DNA of 5,017 bases from Bacilli bacterium (lineage in GTDB: Bacteria > Bacillota > Bacilli > Tumebacillales > JAQBPP01), in contig JAQBPP010000247.1 of the NCBI GenBank assembly GCA_028287455.1, forward strand, positions 1 to 5,017, read 5' to 3'. Below, piece after piece: positions 1 through 5,017 of the stretch; within the stretch, counting starts at the first letter, position 1, and the number at the start of each line of letters is the position of its first letter. The notes beneath the pieces were generated by a model. The model was given only the letters and a program-made list of their open reading frames with translations, searched no databases and was not told where the DNA came from. Made by a program: the position numbers and the translations under genes.

Positions 1-43
1 CAGAGAACACTTCTTTGTTAGTAACTTTATCCGTTTGCACATA

Positions 44-67
44 TAAAAAGACAACCGTTAAAGGTTG
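44..67 (-). terminator. Weak rho-independent terminator candidate, end of the leftward unit
   Basis: Read on the minus strand, CAACC (67-63) pairs with GGTTG (56-52) around a six-base loop, followed by TCTTTTTAT. The stem is only 5 bp, so it is weak, but the T run is on the correct side for leftward transcription and nothing similar follows on the plus strand. The TAA stop of the small frame 58-204 falls in the loop, so the hairpin sits where the leftward operon would end. Position and T run support it; stem strength argues against it. Confidence 0.35.
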
Positions 68-204
68 ACCATAGGTTTCGCTTGTACAGAGTATGTTGTG
101 CGATCTATATCCAAATCAGATCCGTTACTAGAACGATGCTTTTTCTGTGGAAAATCACCTAGTTCGTTTACTGAACGACTATGTGAATAGCTTCGAACAG
201 TCAA
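58..204 (-). CDS. Possible small hydrophilic protein, or the displaced C-terminal part of the upstream membrane protein
   Basis: An open frame of 48 codons starting at TTG (204-202) and ending at TAA (60-58). AGGAAA lies 9 bases before the TTG and overlaps the TAG of the upstream 81-residue gene. The product is hydrophilic, rich in Ser, Arg and Lys, begins MTVRSYSHSRSVNELG and ends YSVQAKPMVNL; I recognise no family. The frame stays open upstream through the end of the 81-residue gene, so a +1 shift at CTT TAG G would append 53 residues starting RKIKRL to that protein. It may therefore be a separate small gene, the broken-off tail of a longer gene, or chance: an open stretch of this length is not rare. 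In its favour are the abutting terminator-like hairpin and the Shine-Dalgarno-like sequence. Confidence 0.3.
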   Translation of the reverse strand: MTVRSYSHSRSVNELGDFPQKKHRSSNGSDLDIDRTTYSVQAKPMVNL

Positions 205-217
205 CCGTTTAATTTTC

Positions 218-463
218 CTAAAGAAACGAATGTATGACTGACCAAACTAAAGATCCCAAAATCATTACAACTAGTATTATGGCATACAGCCGAGCCCACT
301 TTCGAAATCTCATAGGATATTGATCCAATCGCTTTGGACGCTGATGCCCTGATATCGAATCAAAGTGTGATAATACGTCATTAAAAGGCTCACGATCTAC
401 CTTAGCAATCGAATTATTTGGTTGCGTCTCATACATATTTTTTCCAGTGGGATTTTTATTCAC
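218..463 (-). CDS. Small tail-anchored membrane protein, 81 aa, unknown function
   Basis: No family recognised. Residues 1-50 are polar. Residues 42-58 carry a basic stretch (RPKRLDQYP then MRFRKWAR), followed by one strongly hydrophobic helix at about 59-80. By the positive-inside rule this suggests a cytoplasmic N-terminus and a C-terminal anchor. The gene starts 15 bases after the repressor's stop, and the poor Shine-Dalgarno-like AGGGCGGTG (480-472) abuts and slightly overlaps that stop codon, so cotranscription and translational coupling with the LacI gene are likely. An alternative start at Met10 has only GGAAA upstream and looks weaker. The gene ends at CTT TAG G, where a +1 slip would continue into another open frame to position 58, so the true protein may be longer. 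A role in sensing or in anchoring the regulator would be speculation. Confidence 0.6.
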   Translation of the reverse strand: MNKNPTGKNMYETQPNNSIAKVDREPFNDVLSHFDSISGHQRPKRLDQYPMRFRKWARLYAIILVVMILGSLVWSVIHSFL

Positions 464-478
464 GCCTTGTACACCGCC

Positions 479-1495
479 CTAATTCATGTTTACCGCGCAA
501 GTGGATTGCCGAATGTTTACTGTTCCAGGCAGTACAATTTCCTGGGGTTCCAAGTCCGGGTTTTTGATTTGCTGGAAAAGTAAATCCACTGCCATTCTAC
601 CGATCTGTTTGCCTGATTGCGTCACAGAGGTGAAAAAGTTCTGGTAACTATCAGGAAGATGTGTGTAAATATCATCAAAAACGACAACATTAAGGTCAGC
701 AGGTATATTCAAGTTTAACTCACCAGCGATGTCAATCAACGCAGACAAAGAGCCCGGATCTGTCAGAAACACTGCAGATGGTCTGGACTCAGAGTTTAAT
801 AATGCCCTGATTAAGTCTGGAAACGAACGTCTGTCATTTGAGATAATCTGATAATTCCCTGGAACTGTGATGCCTTTTTCCATCAAAGCAAACTGATAAC
901 CTTTGATTCGATCAGAATAGGTCGTGTGACCTGCTGGAGATAGAATGGCAATATTACGATGTCCGAGTGACAAAAGATAGTTGACGAGCGTCATCGAACC
1001 CAACAAATTGTCCCCACGGACATAATGAGCAGAAAAGCCGTCAATTTTCTGGTCAACAAGCACGAGTGGCGTTCCACTTTGCTGAACAAAATGCAAATGA
1101 TCTTTACTTAATTGGTTGCTGGTACTTAACATTATAATTCCTTCTACATCCCGGTTAAGCATCTGTGCCGATAATTTGTTTTCTTTTTCTTTCCCCGAGG
1201 AATTCCCCAGTAAAATCATATAGTCTTTGTCAAAAGCCATTTCTTCTGCGCCCGCGATAATATCCATTCCAAATGAATAGCTGGATATATTTTTTTGTAA
1301 TGGCAAAACCAACCCAATCATCATGGTTCCTTCAACAGAACGCTTTAACTCATTGGCATTTATATTTAATGTTGCGAGGGCGTCCATCACTTTTTTTTGG
1401 GTTGAGGCTGACACCGATTGGCTGTTATTAATGACCCTGGAGATAGTGGCCTTTGAAAAACCGGCTAATGTTGCAACATCCTGCAGTCTTGACAT
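479..1495 (-). CDS. LacI/GalR-family transcriptional regulator
   Basis: A 338-residue sugar-responsive DNA-binding repressor of normal family length. The N-terminal helix-turn-helix covers residues 3-24 (LQDVATLAGFSKATISRVIN), followed by the third helix with VSASTQKKV (28-36) and a hinge near NELKRSV (48-54). The periplasmic-binding-protein-like effector domain starts at IGLVLP (60-65) and shows the family landmarks RGDN (160-163), LGHRNIAIL (177-185), DR..GY (195-200) and a late VVFDD. Start choice: ATG at 1495 has AGGGAGG 5 bases upstream. An ATG 17 codons further out would add residues before the helix-turn-helix and lies upstream of the predicted transcription start near 1541. The gene is divergent from the binding-protein/hydrolase operon, with operator-like palindromes between, which points to local control. 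The hinge is atypical: Val54 replaces the usual Leu and the linker to IGLV is about two residues short. The inducer cannot be read from sequence. Confidence 0.95.
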   Translation of the reverse strand: MSRLQDVATLAGFSKATISRVINNSQSVSASTQKKVMDALATLNINANELKRSVEGTMMIGLVLPLQKNISSYSFGMDIIAGAEEMAFDKDYMILLGNSSGKEKENKLSAQMLNRDVEGIIMLSTSNQLSKDHLHFVQQSGTPLVLVDQKIDGFSAHYVRGDNLLGSMTLVNYLLSLGHRNIAILSPAGHTTYSDRIKGYQFALMEKGITVPGNYQIISNDRRSFPDLIRALLNSESRPSAVFLTDPGSLSALIDIAGELNLNIPADLNVVVFDDIYTHLPDSYQNFFTSVTQSGKQIGRMAVDLLFQQIKNPDLEPQEIVLPGTVNIRQSTCAVNMN

Positions 1496-1500
1496 AATGG

Positions 1501-1507
1501 CCTCCCT
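1501..1507 (-). promoter_or_regulatory. Ribosome binding site fixing the LacI start
   Basis: AGGGAGG on the minus strand, 5 bases before the ATG at 1495-1493. It selects the start giving MSRLQDVATLAG over the upstream in-frame ATG at 1546-1544. Confidence 0.75.
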
Positions 1508-1533
1508 GCACAAGCAGTATTTCAAAAACGGTC

Positions 1534-1562
1534 TTGCCATGATCAAAAGTATACTTTATGAT
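1534..1562 (+). promoter_or_regulatory. Sigma-A-type promoter for the binding-protein/GH95 operon
   Basis: TTGCCA (1534-1539, 5 of 6 to TTGACA), a 17-base spacer, then TATGAT (1557-1562, 5 of 6 to TATAAT). The start site is expected near 1569, giving a leader of about 79 bases. The perfect palindrome at 1579-1588 then lies at about +11 to +20, a position where a bound repressor blocks initiation or early elongation. It overlaps the opposing leftward promoter. Confidence 0.7.
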
Positions 1563-1576
1563 GAGTTTATAAGCAA
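1548..1576 (-). promoter_or_regulatory. Sigma-A-type promoter for the LacI gene
   Basis: On the minus strand TTGCTT (1576-1571), a 17-base spacer, then TATACT (1553-1548, 5 of 6). The start site is expected near 1541, about 46 bases before the LacI ATG. It occupies nearly the same DNA as the rightward promoter, so the two should compete for RNA polymerase. The palindrome at 1579-1588 lies two bases upstream of this -35 box, compatible with autoregulation. Confidence 0.55.
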
Positions 1577-1578
1577 AT

Positions 1579-1588
1579 GAAACGTTTC
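1579..1588. promoter_or_regulatory. LacI-family operator candidate
   Basis: Perfect 10-base palindrome GAAACGTTTC centred on CpG (1583/1584). LacI-family repressors typically bind palindromes with a central CpG, where a hinge-helix residue intercalates; the core AAACGTTT is that of the PurR operator. The half-site spacing is one base shorter than the CcpA catabolite site, so a local regulator is more likely than CcpA. Its place between the divergent start sites fits repression of both units by the adjacent LacI protein. Confidence 0.65.
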
Positions 1589-1589
1589 T

Positions 1590-1599
1590 GTAACGTTGC
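1590..1599. promoter_or_regulatory. Second, imperfect CpG-centred element
   Basis: GTAACGTTGC has a palindromic AACGTT core and matching outer G/C, with one mismatched pair. Its centre (1594/1595) is 11 bases, about one helical turn, from the perfect palindrome. The two cannot easily be filled by two dimers at once, so it may be an alternative register, an extension of the operator, or chance. Confidence 0.3.
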
Positions 1600-1647
1600 G
1601 ATTGTGCATCCTGAACAGGACTTTCAACCAATAGGAGGGATAACTTA

Positions 1648-2928
1648 ATGCTCAATAAGAATACGTTTTCAGTGTTGGCCATGATCTCGGTTTTTAGTCT
1701 GGTCATTGGTTGTGGGAAAACAGCGAGTGTATCTTCAAATGACCAAACTGCCAATCAAACACCGGTTACTTTAACCCTTTTTGTATCGCAAGGCAGTAAT
1801 GAAGTTCAAAGCGTGCAGAAAACGATCGACAGCATGCTCAAGACAAAGTACCCGAATATTACCATTAATTATCTGATCAAGGATAAAACACATGATTACC
1901 CTGACTTGATCAATGCTGGACAAATCCCGGATATTGTACTTGAATCGAGCAGCTATACCAACCAGAACATTATGAAATATGGGATGCAGTACGATTTGAC
2001 CCCATTGATCCAAAAATATAAATTTGATTTAAATCGTTTGGATCAAAATCTATTACTGCAAATTGAGAATTCTGGTGATGGAAAACTATATGGATTACCT
2101 TTTACTGGAAGCAATATGATCTTGTTTTACAATAAAGATATATTCGATAAATTTGGAGTTTCCTATCCAAAGGACGGAATGACCTGGGATCAAGTGTACA
2201 ATTTAGCCACACAGCTGACACGCGTTGATCAAGGTCAGCAGTACTCCGGTTTTCAAACTAACGCTGGTCTAAATACGAAGTACAACCAGTTATCTCTAAA
2301 CTGGATGGATGCCAATGACCAGGCGACTGTAACAAGTGATCAATGGGTATCTTTGTTCTCAAACCTGAAGAGGTTTTTCGATATCCCAGGCAATCCTTAT
2401 GGAAATTTAGATGATTTTCCAATTGGAAAAATGGCCAGGGCATTAAGCGTATCAGGAATTATGCCATCGTGGACGCAAAGAAATCCGCAGTTGAACTGGG
2501 ACATTGTGTCGGCACCTGCATTCCCGCAGGCACCACGAGTCGGGTTCCAGCCGATCGAATACTCGTTTTTTATCACTCAGGCGTCCAAATACAAGGATGA
2601 AGATTTTAAAGTGATTTCCTATCTGCTGTCAGATGAAGTGCAATCCGCATTAAGCAAGCAAGGTATTATTTCACCACTAACAAGTAAATCAATTCAACAA
2701 GTTTACGCTCAGGACATTCCTCAAGAGAAAGGCAAGAATGTGGGATCGATCTATTATAACAGCTTTCCAACTCCTCCAAAGGTCGACAGCTTGACCTATG
2801 TAGTTAATCCGGTTGCCACTGCATTTACTGATATGCTGTCGAAAAACCTGGATGTGATCAGTACTCTTAGTCAATTGGCTGATACAATTAACAAACAAGT
2901 TACTACTGCAAAACAGCAGAATAAATAA
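1648..2928 (+). CDS. ABC-transporter sugar-binding lipoprotein (family 1 extracellular solute-binding protein)
   Basis: A 426-residue membrane-anchored receptor that should deliver a sugar or oligosaccharide to an ABC importer. The signal peptide (MLNKN then a hydrophobic stretch to residue 21) ends in the lipobox VIGC, with Cys22 as the lipidated residue; a Ser/Thr/Gln/Asn-rich linker follows. Family landmarks are TLTLFVSQGSNE after the linker, LFYNKDIFDKFGV (159-171) with TW (179-180), FPIGKMA (257-263) and a cluster of tryptophans (219, 233, 275, 284) of the kind that stack on sugar rings. AGGAGG lies 9 bases before the ATG. It is the first gene of the rightward operon, 24 bases ahead of a GH95-type hydrolase, which suggests the ligand carries the sugar removed by that enzyme. 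Length and composition are ordinary. The exact ligand cannot be told, and no permease gene is adjacent. Confidence 0.93.
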   Translation: MLNKNTFSVLAMISVFSLVIGCGKTASVSSNDQTANQTPVTLTLFVSQGSNEVQSVQKTIDSMLKTKYPNITINYLIKDKTHDYPDLINAGQIPDIVLESSSYTNQNIMKYGMQYDLTPLIQKYKFDLNRLDQNLLLQIENSGDGKLYGLPFTGSNMILFYNKDIFDKFGVSYPKDGMTWDQVYNLATQLTRVDQGQQYSGFQTNAGLNTKYNQLSLNWMDANDQATVTSDQWVSLFSNLKRFFDIPGNPYGNLDDFPIGKMARALSVSGIMPSWTQRNPQLNWDIVSAPAFPQAPRVGFQPIEYSFFITQASKYKDEDFKVISYLLSDEVQSALSKQGIISPLTSKSIQQVYAQDIPQEKGKNVGSIYYNSFPTPPKVDSLTYVVNPVATAFTDMLSKNLDVISTLSQLADTINKQVTTAKQQNK

Positions 2929-2939
2929 GCGAACAGGTT

Positions 2940-2945
2940 GGAGGA
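2940..2945 (+). promoter_or_regulatory. Ribosome binding site fixing the GTG start of the GH95-type gene
   Basis: GGAGGA, 7 bases before GTG (2953-2955), in the 24-base gap after the lipoprotein stop. The next possible start, TTG at 2971, has no comparable site, so the GTG is preferred. Confidence 0.75.
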
Positions 2946-2952
2946 ATTCGGA

Positions 2953-5017
2953 GTGGACTGTCGGAACACATTGAAATTAAAATACCCCTCCTCTTGGTGG
3001 GGGGCTAAATGGCGGGAAGCTTTGCCAGCGGGCAACGGAGAAATGGGAGCAGCTGTTTATGGAGGGGTTTATGAAGAGACTGTGCTGCTCACTCATGAGG
3101 ATCTTTGGTGGAAAGGACTTACTCCAGAAATGCCGGATGTCTCGGATAAGCTGCCGGAAGTCCGTGAACTTATTATGCAGGGGAGTCCAAAGGAAGCTGA
3201 GCGCATTCTGGCAGACACTTTCGGGGAACGCGGCTATCAGCCTAAAATAGCAAAACCACTTCCACTCGGTGATTTAAAGGTGATCATGCCTGGCAAGAAC
3301 GCTTTCAAAAACTACAGTCGAATGTTAAATATGGAAACTGGAGAAATATCGGTCAGTTGGCTGGACGGGCAGACACACTTTGAACGCAAACTATTTGTTT
3401 CCCGGACAGATGATTTGATAGTTTATTCGATCCAATCAGAAGGATGCGACCTCATCAATGCCCGCGTGCAATTGGATCTGCATGATCGTTCTGATTCACG
3501 TCAGCCTAACCGGCTTACTTTGTCAGATTTGCCAGACCACGTGGAATGCCGAGCTGAGGGGGATTATCTGCTCTATTCGGCCAGAAATGAGGATGGTACA
3601 GATTTTGGTGCGGTGGGCCGGATCGTTTATGAAGGTGGCAGCCTGGTTGCTGATCAGGGAATGGCTTCTTTTACTGGATGTAAACAAGTACTAATATGCC
3701 TGAAACTATTCGTCAAAGGAAATCGCGAACAAGAATGGCATCGACTTCGGGAAGAGTTGTCCCAAGTGACGATGGATTACGCTGTGCTCCTAAAATCACA
3801 TGCGGCTGAACACGGGAAACTGTTTAACGCCATGCAATTAGACTTGAATGCACAAGGACATGAACGTTCAAACGAGGAACTTCTGCTCGAAGCCTACCAG
3901 GGAGAGGCGCCAACCGCGCTTGTGGAGAAAATGTGGTCGTACGGCAGATATCTGTTGATCTCGAGTTCACGGGAAGGGGGCCGTCCATGTCCGCTGCACG
4001 GATTGTGGTGCGGAGAATTTGAAGGAATGTGGGCTTTTAACATGACTAACGTGAATTTGCAAATGATCTACTGGCAGGCCTTATCTGGAAATATGCCTGA
4101 GCTGTTGCTGACGGTGTTCGATTACTTCGAAAGCATGATGGAGGACTTTCGCGTCAATGCCAAACAGATTTATGGATGTCGAGGAATATATGTGCCGGCA
4201 CCGACTGTCCCGGGATCAGGACTATTAAAAATTCTTGCGCCGCATATCATTCATTGGACAGGTGGAGCGGGTTGGGTAGCTCAGCACTTTTATGATTACT
4301 ATAAATACACGGGTGACTTGGAATTCCTTCGAAAGCGTGCTTTACCTTTTATGCGTGAAGCCGCGTTATTTTACGAAGATTTCTTTTTCCAAGGCGAAGA
4401 TGGTTACTTAATCAGCTGTCCGTCAAACTCGCCGGAAAACACGCCTGGCAATTATAAATACGGAGCGGGACCAGGCGCGGGAAAAGACATGGGAACTACA
4501 GCTAATGCGACGATGGATTTTGCGATTGCAAAAGAGGTCTTACTCCATTTAATTGATGGATCGCACATTGCGAATCAATACACAGATGACATTGAAAAGT
4601 GGCAAGCGATGCTGAAACGAATTCCTCCTTATCAAATCAACGAAGATGGGGCTGTCAGAGAATGGATGCATCCTCAATTTCAGGAAAATTACCATCATCG
4701 CCATATGTCGCATACTTACCCTGTTTTTCCTGGAGATGAAATCACCCGTGAAGACAATCCAGTGTTGTTTGAGGCGTTTGTGACGGCAGCCAAGAAGCGT
4801 TTAGTGATTGGACTGAAGGAACAAACCAGTTGGTCTCTCGCATATATGTCGAACCTATATGCCCGAAATGGCGAAGGAGACTTGGCATTAGAATGCTTGG
4901 ATATTATTAGCAGATCTTGTTTGATCAACAATTTTTATACATTTCATAATGATTGGCGGAATATGGGAATTGGCGTGGATATGAGTTGGGCGCCTTTTCA
5001 AATTGATGCAAATATGG
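2953..5017 (+). CDS. GH95-type glycoside hydrolase (alpha-L-fucosidase/galactosidase family), 3' end beyond window
   Basis: An uninterrupted frame of 688 codons from GTG, open at the window edge; GH95 proteins are usually about 750-800 residues, so some 60-110 are missing. The N-terminal beta-sandwich domain starts with WREALPAGNGEMGAAVYGG (20-38) and LTHEDLWW (46-53); the (alpha/alpha)6 catalytic barrel follows from about residue 290. By family comparison with Bifidobacterium AfcA (my recollection), the activating asparagines are Asn366 and Asn368 in FNMTNVNLQM, the general acid is Glu495 in SNSPEN, and the Asp is Asp685 in FQIDANM. HRHMSH (582-587) matches the family HRHLSH motif. All are intact, so an active enzyme is likely. 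With no signal peptide it should be cytoplasmic, acting on imported oligosaccharide. Oddities are Met364 at the reported sugar-specificity position and about 7 extra residues between YQP (95-97) and LGDL (105-108). Family assignment is firm; the sugar removed is not. Confidence 0.9.
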   Translation, partial: MDCRNTLKLKYPSSWWGAKWREALPAGNGEMGAAVYGGVYEETVLLTHEDLWWKGLTPEMPDVSDKLPEVRELIMQGSPKEAERILADTFGERGYQPKIAKPLPLGDLKVIMPGKNAFKNYSRMLNMETGEISVSWLDGQTHFERKLFVSRTDDLIVYSIQSEGCDLINARVQLDLHDRSDSRQPNRLTLSDLPDHVECRAEGDYLLYSARNEDGTDFGAVGRIVYEGGSLVADQGMASFTGCKQVLICLKLFVKGNREQEWHRLREELSQVTMDYAVLLKSHAAEHGKLFNAMQLDLNAQGHERSNEELLLEAYQGEAPTALVEKMWSYGRYLLISSSREGGRPCPLHGLWCGEFEGMWAFNMTNVNLQMIYWQALSGNMPELLLTVFDYFESMMEDFRVNAKQIYGCRGIYVPAPTVPGSGLLKILAPHIIHWTGGAGWVAQHFYDYYKYTGDLEFLRKRALPFMREAALFYEDFFFQGEDGYLISCPSNSPENTPGNYKYGAGPGAGKDMGTTANATMDFAIAKEVLLHLIDGSHIANQYTDDIEKWQAMLKRIPPYQINEDGAVREWMHPQFQENYHHRHMSHTYPVFPGDEITREDNPVLFEAFVTAAKKRLVIGLKEQTSWSLAYMSNLYARNGEGDLALECLDIISRSCLINNFYTFHNDWRNMGIGVDMSWAPFQIDANM
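2985..3002 (+). other. GC-rich hairpin in the early GH95-type coding sequence
   Basis: CCCCTCC (2985-2991) pairs with GGTGGGG (2996-3002) around a TCTT loop, with one T-T mismatch. It lies about 30 bases after the GTG and 57 bases after the lipoprotein stop, with no T run, so it is not a terminator. It could slow translation of the hydrolase or protect the 3' end of lipoprotein mRNA, but it also simply encodes PSSWWG, so it may have no role. Confidence 0.25.

Noticed and set aside
1..42. Minus-strand open frame beginning ATG at 42 and leaving the window (MCKRIKLL...)
   Set aside because: Only 14 codons are visible, with no ribosome binding site; it lies just after a possible terminator and could be chance.
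1..68. Plus-strand frame entering from the left edge and ending in TGA at 66-68
   Set aside because: About 21 codons with no recognisable protein character; the tail of an upstream gene cannot be told from chance.
1496..1546. Longer LacI start at the in-frame ATG 17 codons upstream (MIMARPFLKYCL...)
   Set aside because: It lies upstream of the predicted transcript start near 1541, has no ribosome binding site, and adds residues before the helix-turn-helix that the family lacks.
1569..1647. Riboswitch or attenuator in the 79-base leader
   Set aside because: No terminator hairpin with a T run and no conserved aptamer-like structure is visible; the palindrome is better explained as an operator.
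1658..1671. CcpA catabolite-repression site at the start of the lipoprotein gene
   Set aside because: The right half fits the consensus around CG, but the left half has two mismatches at key positions, which is not enough to call.
1323..2013. Open frames antisense to or overlapping the LacI gene and the lipoprotein gene
   Set aside because: They are shadows of well-supported genes with clear domains, and none has a recognisable product.
3059..3694. Short plus-strand frames inside the hydrolase gene in another phase
   Set aside because: The 688-codon GH95-type frame is continuous through this stretch with family motifs, so these are out-of-frame shadows and not evidence of a broken gene.

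Overview
The window looks like accessory carbohydrate-use DNA from a Gram-positive, low-to-moderate-GC bacterium of the Bacillales (Paenibacillus-like is a guess). The grounds are strong AGGAGG-type ribosome binding sites, GTG and ATG starts, a sugar-binding lipoprotein with a typical lipobox, and a LacI-family regulator. There is no rRNA, tRNA, CRISPR array, insertion sequence or phage gene.

Layout: a leftward (minus-strand) unit runs from about 1541 down to about 45. It encodes a LacI-type repressor (479-1495), then after 15 bases an 81-residue protein with a C-terminal membrane helix (218-463). After that comes a short open frame (58-204) of doubtful status, ending at a weak terminator-like hairpin (44-67). 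The 81-residue gene ends at CTT TAG G, where a +1 shift would join it to the downstream frame as a protein of about 134 residues. This may be a frameshift mutation, a recoding site, or chance. Bases 1-43 hold nothing I can assign.

The 152-base divergent intergenic region (1496-1647) holds two overlapping, oppositely directed sigma-A-like promoters and a perfect 10-base palindrome with a central CpG (1579-1588), the form expected of a LacI-family operator. The palindrome lies just downstream of the rightward start site and just upstream of the leftward -35 box, so one bound repressor could control both directions.

The rightward unit encodes a family-1 extracellular solute-binding lipoprotein (1648-2928) and, 24 bases later, a GTG-started glycoside hydrolase related to family GH95 (alpha-L-fucosidase / alpha-L-galactosidase). 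The hydrolase runs off the right edge after 688 codons, is uninterrupted, has no signal peptide, and keeps the four expected catalytic positions. Inferred logic: the lipoprotein captures a (probably plant- or glycan-derived) oligosaccharide for an ABC importer, the cytoplasmic hydrolase removes a terminal sugar, and the LacI protein induces the operon when a sugar ligand is present. No ABC permease lies in the window; it may be to the right. The most interesting points are the hydrolase's unusual residue at a reported specificity position, the membrane miniprotein coupled to the repressor with its possible +1 shift, and the compact overlapping promoter-operator.
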